NCBI GenBank assembly: GCA_050743365.1
Contig: JBOGFI010000050.1
Span: 23,501 to 87,500 of the forward strand
Reading direction: 5' to 3'
Length of the DNA: 64,000 bases
Origin: JBOGFI01 sp050743365
GTDB lineage: Bacteria; Actinomycetota; Acidimicrobiia; IMCC26256; JACDBD01
Made by a program: the position numbers and the translations under genes. Below are positions 20,170 through 28,789 of the stretch, piece by piece; the first letter of the stretch is position 1, and each line of letters starts with the position of its first letter. The notes beneath the pieces are model-generated. The model had not been told where the DNA came from. It did no database searches and saw only the letters and a program-made list of their open reading frames with translations.

Positions 20170-21969
20170 ATGGAAGTCGATACCGAGACACCGGCCGATC
20201 TTCGTCGGACCGTGGACGCGCTGTGGCGACGCAAGGCGTGGGTGATCGGCGCCGTCGGGCTCGCGGTGCTCGCTTCTCTCGCGCTCTCCCTGCGGACGAC
20301 GAAAACGTACGCTGCATCCGCTCAGGTGCAGCTTCTCGACCTCTTCCAGAGTTCCGTTTTCGCCGACACCCCGGTTGCGGTCGCCAATCCCCAGCAGATC
20401 GCCGACTCGCAAATCGAAGTTGTCGAGTCGCCTGGCATAGCACGACGAGCCGCAGAGCGCCTCGGCCCACGGCACAGCAAGGTGAAGTCGCTAAAAGCTC
20501 GCGCCGTCGGCGAGAGCACACTGCTGGATATTCGGGTGACCAGTACCAGTCCGGCGGTCGCCCGAGACGGCGCCAATGCGTATGCCGAGGCGTATTCCGA
20601 TGAGGCACAGGGATTGGTGTCGAGTGCCTACATCGACCGGTCGGAGGAACTCGAGAGCTACGCCGAAGAGCTGCAGCAACGAATCGCCGACCTCGGAGCG
20701 CGCATCGACCAGCTGAACAACGAGATCGCCCCCCTCGAAGGCAATCCCTTTGAGCAGGCACGGCTGGCGACGCTGGAGAGCGAGCTGCGACGCGTCGAAC
20801 CTCAGCATGACGCGCTCGTCGCTCGCGCCGATGAGACCGCGCAACGTATCGACGAGCTACGGGTCGAGGCCGCGGCGCAGGCCAACAGTGTGGCGCGGGT
20901 CGTTAGCTTGGCGGGACTTCCGTCGGATCCGGTGTCGCCAAAACCGATGCGCGACGCTGTAATCGCCGCTGCTATCGGGCTCGTCGTCGGTCTCGGTCTG
21001 GTCTTCGCCCGCGAGTCGCTCGGTGGGGCGGTGAGCGGGCCCGACAACGTGAGCGAACTGCTCCCCAGCGTGCCTCTGCTCGGCGCCACGCTCGACACCA
21101 CGGGACGGCGAGACCGCCTGCGGCACACGCTGGCACGGCTGGTCCGCCGACGGGCGCCGAAGCGCCAGCGAGCAAGGGAGCTGCCGGTCACGTTCACCGA
21201 CCCGGCCTCACCCGCAGCCGAGGCGTACCGGTCGGTCCGCACCAGCCTCGGACTCGTCAAGGAACGCGGCGTGATCCTGCTGACGAGCCCGGCGCCGCTC
21301 GACGGCAAGACCACGACCGCGGTGAATCTGGCCGCGAGCCTCGCCGCCGACGGTAAGCGAGTCATCCTCGTGTCCTGCGACCTGCGCCGCCCCAGCCTGC
21401 ACGAGCACTTCGACCTCGGCAACGACGTCGGCGTGACGTCGGTGCTGCACGGGCGCGCCACGCTCGACGAAGCCCTCCAGCCAGTCCCGGGGACCAACGA
21501 CCTGCTGACGGTCCTGGCGTCGGGCCCGCTTCCGCCGAACCCGTCCGAGCTGCTCTCGTCGGCCGCGGCCGGTGACCTGCTACGCAGGCTGAGCACCATG
21601 GCCGACTACGTGCTCGTCGACTCGCCGCCGGCTCTCGCCTTGACCGACGCGGTCGTGACCGCTCGGTGGGCCGACGCCGTTGTCCTCGTGGCCCGGCAAG
21701 GCTTCACGAGCCAGCGTGCACTCGTCAGCACCGCCGATCTCCTGCGGAAGTCGGGCGCCGACCGCGTCTACACGATCGTGGCCGGTGTCCCCGCCACGAG
21801 GCGGTCCTACTCGTACGACTACTACTACAAGGGCTCGACCGTCAGCCGCGACGGCAAGGGTCCACAGGTGCCGGTCGCCGCCCCGGCGCCGGTCGTCCCT
21901 GACGACAGCGGGGCCGAGCTGGCCTGGCGAGCGCCAGGGACGCAGGCCGATACCGAGCCGGGCAACTGA
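20170..21969 (+). CDS. Wzz-like chain-length regulator fused to bacterial tyrosine kinase (BY-kinase)
   Basis: A 599-residue fusion. Residues about 24-40 and 260-277 are the two membrane helices flanking an extracytoplasmic Wzz-type coiled coil (YAEELQQRIADLGARIDQLN). The cytoplasmic kinase has Walker A SPAPLDGKTTTAV near 371-383, Walker A' ILVSCDLRRPSLH near 400 and Walker B YVLVDSPPAL near 480. The C terminus has a tyrosine cluster (SYSYDYYYKG, about 545-553), the usual autophosphorylation site. Walker A' has Cys-Asp where many kinases have Asp-x-Asp. ATG 20170 is chosen because it precedes the first helix. It should control polymer length and export. Confidence 0.85.
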   Translation: MEVDTETPADLRRTVDALWRRKAWVIGAVGLAVLASLALSLRTTKTYAASAQVQLLDLFQSSVFADTPVAVANPQQIADSQIEVVESPGIARRAAERLGPRHSKVKSLKARAVGESTLLDIRVTSTSPAVARDGANAYAEAYSDEAQGLVSSAYIDRSEELESYAEELQQRIADLGARIDQLNNEIAPLEGNPFEQARLATLESELRRVEPQHDALVARADETAQRIDELRVEAAAQANSVARVVSLAGLPSDPVSPKPMRDAVIAAAIGLVVGLGLVFARESLGGAVSGPDNVSELLPSVPLLGATLDTTGRRDRLRHTLARLVRRRAPKRQRARELPVTFTDPASPAAEAYRSVRTSLGLVKERGVILLTSPAPLDGKTTTAVNLAASLAADGKRVILVSCDLRRPSLHEHFDLGNDVGVTSVLHGRATLDEALQPVPGTNDLLTVLASGPLPPNPSELLSSAAAGDLLRRLSTMADYVLVDSPPALALTDAVVTARWADAVVLVARQGFTSQRALVSTADLLRKSGADRVYTIVAGVPATRRSYSYDYYYKGSTVSRDGKGPQVPVAAPAPVVPDDSGAELAWRAPGTQADTEPGN

Positions 21970-22013
21970 CGAGCCGCCAGAACGGCGAGCCGTGACGACA
22001 GGGCGCTAACAGA

Positions 22014-24935
22014 ATGGCCGGCCGGTGGGCGCTCGGCTTCGCGGTCGCGGCGGGGCTGGTGCTCGCGGGCTCGGCACTGCTGGAACGGTCGGCGCGCTCA
22101 GCCCGTGGGCGCCGCGGGGAGCCACCGTCGTCATCGGGCAACGAACGGCTCCGAAGCCTCGGCGGGGTCGCGGTAGTCGTCGCCGCGCTCGCCGGGTGGC
22201 TCACCGGCCCGGCCTTCCCGGGATGGGAGGGGACGACGGCGCTGGGCGCCGGCGCCCTTCTGGGCGCCGGCATAATCGTCGGGCAGCACGCACTCCCGGC
22301 GTGGACGCGCACCGCCACCCTGCTCGCAGCGGCGGCCGCCGTCGCGGCTGCGGGCGTGCGGGCCGAGCCGACGGGCATCGACGCGCTCGATCTCGGCATC
22401 ACCCTGGCCTGGATCGTCGTGGTCACCAACGGCGTACGTCGGCTCGATCGCATCGAGGGGCTCGCCATCGGCGTCATGGCGGCCGCGACGGGCGGGATCT
22501 TCGCGGTGGCGGCCTTTGGTGATCAGGATGTGGTGGCGGTCATGGCCGTGTCGCTCCTCGGGGCCTGCTTCGGCTTCTCGGCCTACAGCCGCCGGCGCGC
22601 ATCGCGTTTTCTCGGCGGAGCCGCGATCCTGCCGCTCGGCTTCGTCGTCGCGGTGCTCACGATCGAGCTGGACCCGGCCATCGAAAAGCCCGGAAGCGTC
22701 CTGGTACCGCTGCTCTTGGCGGCGGTTCCGCTGCTGGACCTCGGTGTCGTCTTGCTCGACCAGCTCCGCCGCGGACGAGAGCTGGGCCGGAGCCGGCGCC
22801 ACCATCTCAGCCATCGGCTGCATACGTTGGGGCTGTCGCGTGGCGCGGCAAATGTAGTGCTGGTCGCGGTCCAGCTGGGGATGTCGGCCGTCGCCGTCTT
22901 CGCCGGCCGGGGCGTGTTGCCGATCCCGTGGGCGGCGGCCGCCGTAGGCGGCCTCGCCGTCGTCGTCCTGGCGCTCGCGCTCGCCGCACCGGTCCACCGG
23001 ACGCCGGCGCGCGGCTTCTCCGTCGGCCTCAAGTTCGGGATCACGGTCCTGCTGCTGGGAGTGGCGGGCGTGTCGGCGGCCGCCTCATGGACGGCCCTCG
23101 ACGTCCGCGACACGATGAACGAGGCGCGGCGGATCGCCGAGCGGGCGCTCGATTCCGCGCGCGACGGCGACGCCGACGCGGCCCAGGTCGACTTCGGCGA
23201 GGCCGCGATCCGGTTCGAGGATGCCCGCGATCGCCTGGACGTCCTGTGGCTCCGGCCCGCGCTGGCGGTGCCCGTCGTGGCGCCGAACCTTGCCGCGGCT
23301 CGAGACGTCGCCCAGGTGGGCCTCGACCTGAGCCGGGCGGGCCAGCGGCTGACCGGAAAGGTCGACCAGGAGCGGCTGCGGGTGGTGGACGGCACCGTCC
23401 CGCTCGACGAGGTCGAGCGGCTCACCCCCGACCTCGAGGACGCGGCCGCGATTCTCGACGACGCGCTCCAACGCCTCGATGGCGTCGACGAGACCTACCT
23501 GCTCGGGCCGGTGCGCGACGCCCTCGAGCTCCTCGACCGCGAGCTGACCGACGCCGACAGGGAGGCAGACAACTCGGCGGTGGCGGCCCGGCTGGCGCCG
23601 GCGATCCTCGGCCGGGACGAGCCGCGCCGGTACTTCCTCGCGGTGCAGAACAGCGCCGAGCAGCGGGCTACCGGCGGGCTCATCGGCAACTGGGGAATCC
23701 TCGTCGCCGAGAACGGCGAGGTGCGACTCGAGGAGTTCGAGCGCATCAGCCTCCTCATCCAGGCCTCGCGCGCGAGCGATCCGACGCTGCACGCGCCCGA
23801 CGACTACGTGGAGCGCTACGAGCGCTTCTCGCCCGCAGTCCTGTGGCAGAACGTGAACTTCTCGCCCGACTTCCCCACCGTCGGCGGCGTGATCTCCGAC
23901 CTCTACGCCCAGGTGGGTGAAGGGGAGATCGACGGCGTCATCGCGGTCGACCCGCAGGGCCTGGCCGCGCTGCTCGAGCTCACCGGGCCCATCCGCGTGG
24001 AGGACTGGCCCGATCCGATCACGAGCGAGAACGTGGTGGACGTCACCCTCCGCGACGCGTACACGGCCTTCGCCAGCCAACCGGAGCGGGTCGACTTCAT
24101 CGGCGACGTGGCCGAGGTGGCGATCGACACCGCCACCGAGGGAGAGATCGGCGAGCCAGCCGAGATCGCTCGCGTGCTCGGACGGGCGGCACGGGAGGGG
24201 CACCTCCTGCTCTCGTTCGTGCGTCCCGCGGAGCAGGTCCTGGCCGAGCAGCTGCAGGCCGGCGGCAGCGTCTCCGAGCCGGAGTCGGATTCGGTGCTGG
24301 TCACGAGCCAGAACGTCGGCCGCAACAAGCTCGACTACTACCTGCGGCGGCAGGTCGGCTACACGGTCCTTCTCACACCCGCCGACTCGGGTGACCGCGC
24401 GGCGGTCCAAGGGCGTCTCGAGGTGCGGCTCGAGAACAGCGCGCCGGGGAGCGGTCTACCGCAGTATGTCATCGGCCCCGCGGAGGGCAGCGAGGATCTG
24501 GTGGCCGGCGAGAACCGGATGTTCCTCTCGCTCTACACCCCGTCTCGTGTCAGCGGCGTCACGCTCGACGGCGACGCCATCGGGGTCGAGTCGGGGACGG
24601 AGCTGGGTCACCGCGTGTTCTCCGCCGACGTCAGCGTCCTGCCCCAGAGCTCTCGTGTCCTCTCCGCCGAGGTGACCGGAGAGGTCGCGCTCGAGGACGG
24701 TGGCTGGTACGAGGTGAACCTCCCCCGCCAGCCGCAGCTGACCGCCGACGACGTGAACGTCACAATCGAGGTGCCTCGAGGATGGCGCATCGCCGAGGTC
24801 GACGGTCTGCGCCGAAGGAGCTCGCGGAGCGCGGCCCGCCATCTCGAGCTCACCGCGCCCACGTCACTGCGGGTCCGACTCGTCCCGGACCAGGATGGCA
24901 GGAACCTCTGGGAGCGGCTCAACGCGGGCACCTAA
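22014..24935 (+). CDS. DUF4012 protein fused to a degenerate WecA/MraY-like membrane domain
   Basis: A 973-residue protein. Residues 1-330 are polytopic and follow the order of WecA/MraY phosphoglycosyltransferases: RSLGGVAV at 47-54, a helix at 80-90, NGVRRLDRIEGLAIG at 139-153, ASRFLGGAAILPLGF at 196-210, and HHLSHRL at 263-269. The catalytic aspartates are missing: the DD motif is replaced by VGQ near 89-91, and the GDAGS-type motif by GGAAI. After another helix (about 342-360) comes a large extracytoplasmic part with the DUF4012 signature RYFLAVQNSAEQRATGGLIG at 539-558. It starts 44 bases after the BY-kinase gene, so they are probably co-transcribed. The function is unknown; context suggests polymer attachment or export. 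Confidence 0.8.
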   Translation: MAGRWALGFAVAAGLVLAGSALLERSARSARGRRGEPPSSSGNERLRSLGGVAVVVAALAGWLTGPAFPGWEGTTALGAGALLGAGIIVGQHALPAWTRTATLLAAAAAVAAAGVRAEPTGIDALDLGITLAWIVVVTNGVRRLDRIEGLAIGVMAAATGGIFAVAAFGDQDVVAVMAVSLLGACFGFSAYSRRRASRFLGGAAILPLGFVVAVLTIELDPAIEKPGSVLVPLLLAAVPLLDLGVVLLDQLRRGRELGRSRRHHLSHRLHTLGLSRGAANVVLVAVQLGMSAVAVFAGRGVLPIPWAAAAVGGLAVVVLALALAAPVHRTPARGFSVGLKFGITVLLLGVAGVSAAASWTALDVRDTMNEARRIAERALDSARDGDADAAQVDFGEAAIRFEDARDRLDVLWLRPALAVPVVAPNLAAARDVAQVGLDLSRAGQRLTGKVDQERLRVVDGTVPLDEVERLTPDLEDAAAILDDALQRLDGVDETYLLGPVRDALELLDRELTDADREADNSAVAARLAPAILGRDEPRRYFLAVQNSAEQRATGGLIGNWGILVAENGEVRLEEFERISLLIQASRASDPTLHAPDDYVERYERFSPAVLWQNVNFSPDFPTVGGVISDLYAQVGEGEIDGVIAVDPQGLAALLELTGPIRVEDWPDPITSENVVDVTLRDAYTAFASQPERVDFIGDVAEVAIDTATEGEIGEPAEIARVLGRAAREGHLLLSFVRPAEQVLAEQLQAGGSVSEPESDSVLVTSQNVGRNKLDYYLRRQVGYTVLLTPADSGDRAAVQGRLEVRLENSAPGSGLPQYVIGPAEGSEDLVAGENRMFLSLYTPSRVSGVTLDGDAIGVESGTELGHRVFSADVSVLPQSSRVLSAEVTGEVALEDGGWYEVNLPRQPQLTADDVNVTIEVPRGWRIAEVDGLRRRSSRSAARHLELTAPTSLRVRLVPDQDGRNLWERLNAGT

Positions 24936-24978
24936 CGCGGCACCGGCGGGCGCGCGATGCGGGGTCGCCCGATGGGTG

Positions 24979-25640
24979 TCAGACGGTCAGCTCGACCGGC
25001 ACCACTGTCACCTCGAGCACCCGATCCCGACGCAGCAGCCGGACGGGGAGCGAACGACCGATCGCGTCGTCGAGCATGAGCCCTTGGAGCGCGCCGACTC
25101 CGTCGACGGGCACGCCGTCGACGTCGAGGACCACGTCCTGCGCACGCAGTCCCGCCCGCGCCGCGGGGCTGCCGTCCACCACCTCGGCGATCGAGACACC
25201 GGCGCGCCGCCCCGATGATCCGCCGGGTCGTGCGGTCGATCGGCACCGCGAGGCCCACACCGAGCCCGGCGACCGCGGTGTTGACGCCGACGACCTCACC
25301 GCTGCTGTCGGCGAGCGCCCCGCCGGAGTTGCCGGGGTTGAGAGCGGCGTCGGTCTGGATCACGTTTTCGACGATGCGCGTCGCCGACCCGATCCGCGTG
25401 GGCAACGAGCGGCCGAGCGCGCTCACGACGCCGGCCGTGACCGACCCCGAAAGACCCAGCGGGTTGCCGACGGCGACCACGAGCTGCCCCACCTCGAGGC
25501 GCTCCGCGTCGCCGAGGACGGCCGCGGGAAGGCGCCCGCACGCACGCGCACGACGGCGAGGTCGGACAGGGGGTCTCGGCCGAGTAGGCGTCGAGCGCGT
25601 CCGCCGACCGCGCGTCGCCGAGCCGGCTCGTCTCGTCCAT
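24979..25640 (-). pseudogene. HtrA/DegP-like serine protease, disrupted
   Basis: Pieces of a trypsin-like PDZ protease appear in order but in different frames. ETSRLGDARSADALDAYS comes first, then DPLSDLAVVRVRAG (the catalytic Asp region). AAVLGDAERLEVGQLVVAVG and TDAALNPGNSGGALAD (the catalytic Ser) share the next frame, and the PDZ part (IAEVVDGSPAARAGLRAQDV) is in another. At least three frameshifts are needed to join them. The segment that should hold the catalytic His between DAYS and DPLSD is missing, so the protein cannot be active. It is a relic of a formerly complete envelope protease at the edge of the polysaccharide locus. Confidence 0.75.
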
Positions 25641-25762
25641 CGCTCGGCCTAATCGATTACACGATTACAGGTCTCCAACCGACGACGGCAGCGGAACCTT
25701 CCCGGGCACGTGTGAAGCCACCGAAGTGCTTCGGGCGACTCCGTGTCCGGCGGGGATGGGGG

Positions 25763-25905
25763 TAGGGATCGTAGGGATGGCAGGACTCGGTCGGGCGGCG
25801 TCGGCCGCCCGGATCAGAATGGGCCGGAGATGGCCCGCGACAGCACGAGGAGCTGGACTTCCGAGGGTGCCCTCGAAGAGCGCGTAGGTGCGGACCTGGC
25901 GTCTG
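25763..25905 (-). pseudogene. Relic of an acyl-CoA dehydrogenase 3' end
   Basis: On the reverse strand TYALFEGT is followed, after a one-base frameshift, by SEVQLLVLSRAISGPF and a stop at 25814-25816. This parallels YTLFEGTSEIQRLVVARAISG at the C terminus of the intact acyl-CoA dehydrogenase at 35595-36803. The DNA match continues past the stop into the downstream flank (GTAGGGATC-GTAGG and TCGGGCGG blocks in both), so a whole locus end was copied and not just a domain. No other part of the gene is visible. The rest of 25641-26223 shows nothing recognisable. Confidence 0.65.
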
Positions 25906-26223
25906 CGCGGGAGGGCCGAGTTCGCAAACCGTGCTCGCGCCCAGTGAGTCCAGCGAGTCCACTGGGGAGGACGAAGGTAGGGACCTAGGCACGAAGATCC
26001 CTTCGACGATCTTCGATCCCGACGAAAATTGGCATGTCAAGGCTGACGCACACCGTCCGACTCGCGATCGCGGCGCACGGTCCGGTGGCTCCAACAAGGC
26101 GCCCCGTCCCCCTCCCGTCGGGTTGATCGCCAGCTGGGGTGGCCACGGGGCACCGAGGCGCAACAGTCGGCCCCGGTCTCCCGGACGATGCTCGGGTGGT
26201 GAACCTCGACGTAGCCTCAACGC

Positions 26224-26406
26224 GTGTTGACACGCGAACAGCTGCACGAGTTGACGCGGCTCATCGCTCGCGCGCAAGACGTTGTTACGGAGTTGCGAGA
26301 GGGTCCCGGCGAGAGACGCTACGACGACCTGATCGACGAGCTGCGATACGTGCAGCAGCGGATCGGCACCCTCCTACCGCCAGCCACGGCCCGCGATGAG
26401 GACTGA
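26224..26406 (+). CDS. Small helical hypothetical protein (60 residues)
   Basis: GTG 26224 opens a 60-codon frame rich in Arg, Glu, Leu and Asp with an amphipathic pattern (QLHELTRLIARAQDVVTELR). Codon use in the frame looks normal for this DNA. A perfect stem-loop 16 bases after the stop (26422-26440) supports it as an expressed unit. No family is recognised. Confidence 0.45.
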   Translation: MLTREQLHELTRLIARAQDVVTELREGPGERRYDDLIDELRYVQQRIGTLLPPATARDED

Positions 26407-26421
26407 GCTTGGTCGCGCTTC

Positions 26422-26440
26422 CCACACGATGTTCGTGTGG
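26422..26440. terminator. Stem-loop after the 60-residue ORF
   Basis: CCACACGA (26422-26429) and TCGTGTGG (26433-26440) form a perfect eight-base-pair stem with a three-base loop. There is no T-run, which is common for terminators in GC-rich actinobacteria. Its position just after the small ORF suggests a terminator. Confidence 0.5.
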
Positions 26441-26908
26441 TGAACGGCTCCGGCTCCCGTGGAGGCTCGGTCGGTTGGCTCCTTCTTGATCGGGTGTATG
26501 TCACAGAGAAATCCACATCAGGGCGGATAGGCGCCGTGGGTCTATGCACCTCGCCCGACTTAACGCGTTTGTGGTGTAGCGCTACGCGGCACCGAGCGGT
26601 GACCCGGCCCTGAACGCCCAGCTTGCCGCTCGCGACGGTGGCGCGCGACCCGAGCTCCGGATACCACTCCACCACATGGGTCAGCTCGCCGAGACGGAGC
26701 CCGGCCTTGAGTCCGCAGCCTCCCTTCGCCGAGGCCAGCCGGGCGGTGGTTCCGACCGAGCGGGGCAGCGTCACCGCGGGACGCGTACCAGCGGGTTCGG
26801 GCGCCGAGATGGATTTTCGGTGAATTGCCCATACACCGGATTGGCCGCCGCGCCGCGAGGGTACGCCTGAGGTTTTGCGGCCTGTCGCGGCGGCGAGGGG
26901 AGCGGAAG
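26441..26908. other. Region without a recognised gene
   Basis: About 470 bases with no frame that I can support. On the reverse strand around 26590-26760 a stretch reading GLKAGLRLGELTHVVEWYPE has a protein-like composition but no recognised family and no good start. The last bases contain GAGGGGAGCGGAAG, the ribosome-binding site of the next gene. Confidence 0.3.
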
Positions 26909-28789
26909 ATGGAGGCACGGATCGGCCGTTACACGGCCGCAAGCGCTCTTGCGCTGAGCGCTTGGGTCGTCGCCGGGCAGCTGCCGGGTGCAGCCTCGCC
27001 CATCGATCCGCCCCCGGCCACGCCCCCGGAGACCATGATCCCGGACGCGGCGGCCCCGCCAGTGCCGCCACCCCGACCTGCAACCATGCCGGTCGATCCA
27101 CCCGAGGTCACGGTCCCGCACGCACCCCTGCCGCCACCCCCAACCGTTTCCGCCCCGGTCGACCCGCCCGAGGTCACGGTTCCGCCAGTGCCGCCACCTC
27201 CAACCGTTTCCACCCCGGTCGATGCGCCCGAGGCCGCTACGCCACAGCTCACCGTCTCGCAGCTGTCGTCGCCGCCGCCTGCGGCCGCACCGGTCGATCC
27301 GCCCGAGGTCACCATCCCGCAGGTGCCGTCGCCGCCGGTCCCGGGTGAACCCCCCGTGGCTCCGAGCGGCGGCGTGCCCATTTCCTCCGGTGGTGCGCCC
27401 GCGCCGTCCGACGCGGGTGTGCTCGGCGCGAGCCTGCTCGACAGCGCGCTCGGCGACGTCGCCGCCACGCTGCCCGAACCGTCCAGCGCGCCAGGGCCCG
27501 CCGCCGGCACGCCCCAGGGCACGACGCCGCAACTCACCGTGTCGCCGTCCCTGTCGTCGCCACCGCCGTCCCCGCCTGCAACGATGCCGGTCGACGAGGT
27601 CACGGTCTCACCGACACCCGTGCCGCCACCTCCAACCGTTTCCACCCCGGTCGATCCGCCCGAGGCCGCTACGCCACAGCTCACCGTCTCGCAGCTGTCG
27701 TCGCCGCCGCCTGCGGCCGCACCGGTCGATCCGCCCGAGGTCACCGTCCCGCAGGTGCCGTCACCGCCGGTCCCCGGTGAACCCCCGGTGGCTCCGAGCG
27801 GCGGCGTGCCCATTTCCTCCGGTGGTGCGCCCGCGCGGTCCGATACGGGTGTGCTCGGCGCGAGCCTGCTCGATGGCGCGTTCACCAATGTCATCGACGC
27901 CGTGCCCTCCGGTGAGCCCGCGCCGTCCGGCGCTGTAGCCGATGCAGGTCTCGCCGCCGCGGGTCCTACCGGCGGCGTGCTCGGCGGTGTCGCCGACGCG
28001 CTCACCAACGTCACCAGCACGGTGTCGGTCCCGTACGTCGGGTGGTCCAGTGGCGGTCTCGCCGCCGCCAGCCCGACCGAAGGCACGCCCACGCAACCCG
28101 TCGAGCCGCCCGTCCCGCCCGATGCGGGTGTGCTCGGCGCGAGCCTGCTCGGCGGCGCGCTCAACGGCGTCGCCGACGCGCTCACGAATGTCATCGACGC
28201 CATGCCCTCCGGTGAGCCCGCGCCGTCCGGCGCGGTAGCCGATGCAGGTCTCGCCGCCGCCAGCCCGACCGCCGGCGCGCTCAGCAGTGTCGCCAAGGCG
28301 CTCACCAACGCCACCGGCACCTCGTCCGGCGGTGGCCGGGCACGGTCTGTCGGCGCCGCTTCCGGAGTGGCCGTGAATGGTGGAGCTACCGCGAGTAGCG
28401 AGCCGAACCCCTTCGATCCCGGCGACCCGACGAATGTGCTCGCCCTCCTCGGGATGTTGGACGCGGGTGCGGTGGCGGTCGGCTGCGTGGGGGGCCTGGC
28501 CGCCGGTCTCCCGGCTACGCCGTCGTGCGGTCAGCTCGCCGCGAGCGGTGCCGAGAACCGGACGCTGGCGACGATCGGCGCTGTTCTCGTGGGTATCGGG
28601 TCATTCTTGAGGCTGCTCCGTCGGCGACCTTCCCGAGGCCTGGGCATCGACACGCACCCTAACCTCGGGCCTGTCGGCGGCTGTACGTTCGGTTACCCCA
28701 GAACGAGGTACGCCGCCCGGACTGAGGTGCCGCCGTCGCCGGTCGCCACGACCGTGTGCGTGCCTGGGCCATCCCCGCCGCTGTTGTAG
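26909..28789 (+). CDS. Exported proline-rich repeat protein with C-terminal membrane anchor
   Basis: A 626-residue protein. ATG 26909 follows a GAGGGGAGCGG ribosome-binding site and gives a Sec-type signal peptide (MEARIGRYTAASALALSAWV, then a probable cleavage after GAASPI or GAA). Residues 35-230 are Pro/Val/Thr-rich blocks built on PVDPPEVTVP; later come repeats on GVLGASLL and SGEPAPSGAVADAGLAAA. Near the end TLATIGAVLVGIGSFLRLLRRRP is a hydrophobic helix followed by Arg, as in cell-wall or membrane anchors. The last ~35 residues overlap the convergent LysM gene and may be a run-on. It is likely a surface stalk or wall-spanning protein. Confidence 0.65.
   Translation: MEARIGRYTAASALALSAWVVAGQLPGAASPIDPPPATPPETMIPDAAAPPVPPPRPATMPVDPPEVTVPHAPLPPPPTVSAPVDPPEVTVPPVPPPPTVSTPVDAPEAATPQLTVSQLSSPPPAAAPVDPPEVTIPQVPSPPVPGEPPVAPSGGVPISSGGAPAPSDAGVLGASLLDSALGDVAATLPEPSSAPGPAAGTPQGTTPQLTVSPSLSSPPPSPPATMPVDEVTVSPTPVPPPPTVSTPVDPPEAATPQLTVSQLSSPPPAAAPVDPPEVTVPQVPSPPVPGEPPVAPSGGVPISSGGAPARSDTGVLGASLLDGAFTNVIDAVPSGEPAPSGAVADAGLAAAGPTGGVLGGVADALTNVTSTVSVPYVGWSSGGLAAASPTEGTPTQPVEPPVPPDAGVLGASLLGGALNGVADALTNVIDAMPSGEPAPSGAVADAGLAAASPTAGALSSVAKALTNATGTSSGGGRARSVGAASGVAVNGGATASSEPNPFDPGDPTNVLALLGMLDAGAVAVGCVGGLAAGLPATPSCGQLAASGAENRTLATIGAVLVGIGSFLRLLRRRPSRGLGIDTHPNLGPVGGCTFGYPRTRYAARTEVPPSPVATTVCVPGPSPPLL
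27188..27878 (+). repeat. Direct repeat pair, period 432 bases
   Basis: Bases 27188-27446 recur nearly unchanged at 27620-27878, an exact offset of 432 bases or 144 codons, so the reading frame is kept. Each unit encodes the TVSTPVD.PEAATPQLTVS to GVLGASLLD segment. The high identity points to a recent internal duplication within the proline-rich gene. Confidence 0.85.
27890..28260 (+). repeat. Direct repeat pair, period 300 bases
   Basis: Bases 27890-27960 recur at 28190-28260 with about two differences in 71. The offset of 300 bases keeps the frame. The repeat encodes VIDA.PSGEPAPSGAVADAG. The GVLGASLL start of these units also occurs at 27416, 27848 and 28127. Confidence 0.8.

Noticed and set aside
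23085..24410. 441-residue reverse-strand open frame
   Set aside because: Antisense shadow of the DUF4012 gene.
24782..25765. Forward open frame of 327 residues across the HtrA relic
   Set aside because: Arg/Ser/Thr-rich nonsense; the reverse strand carries clear protease motifs.
27188..28260. Repeats considered as a CRISPR array
   Set aside because: Units are long, in frame and coding, with no short regular spacers or cas genes.
26929..28320. 463-residue Gly/Thr-rich reverse-strand frame resembling PE-PGRS proteins
   Set aside because: It is the complement of the proline-rich repeat gene; the forward frame has a signal peptide, an anchor helix and a ribosome-binding site.
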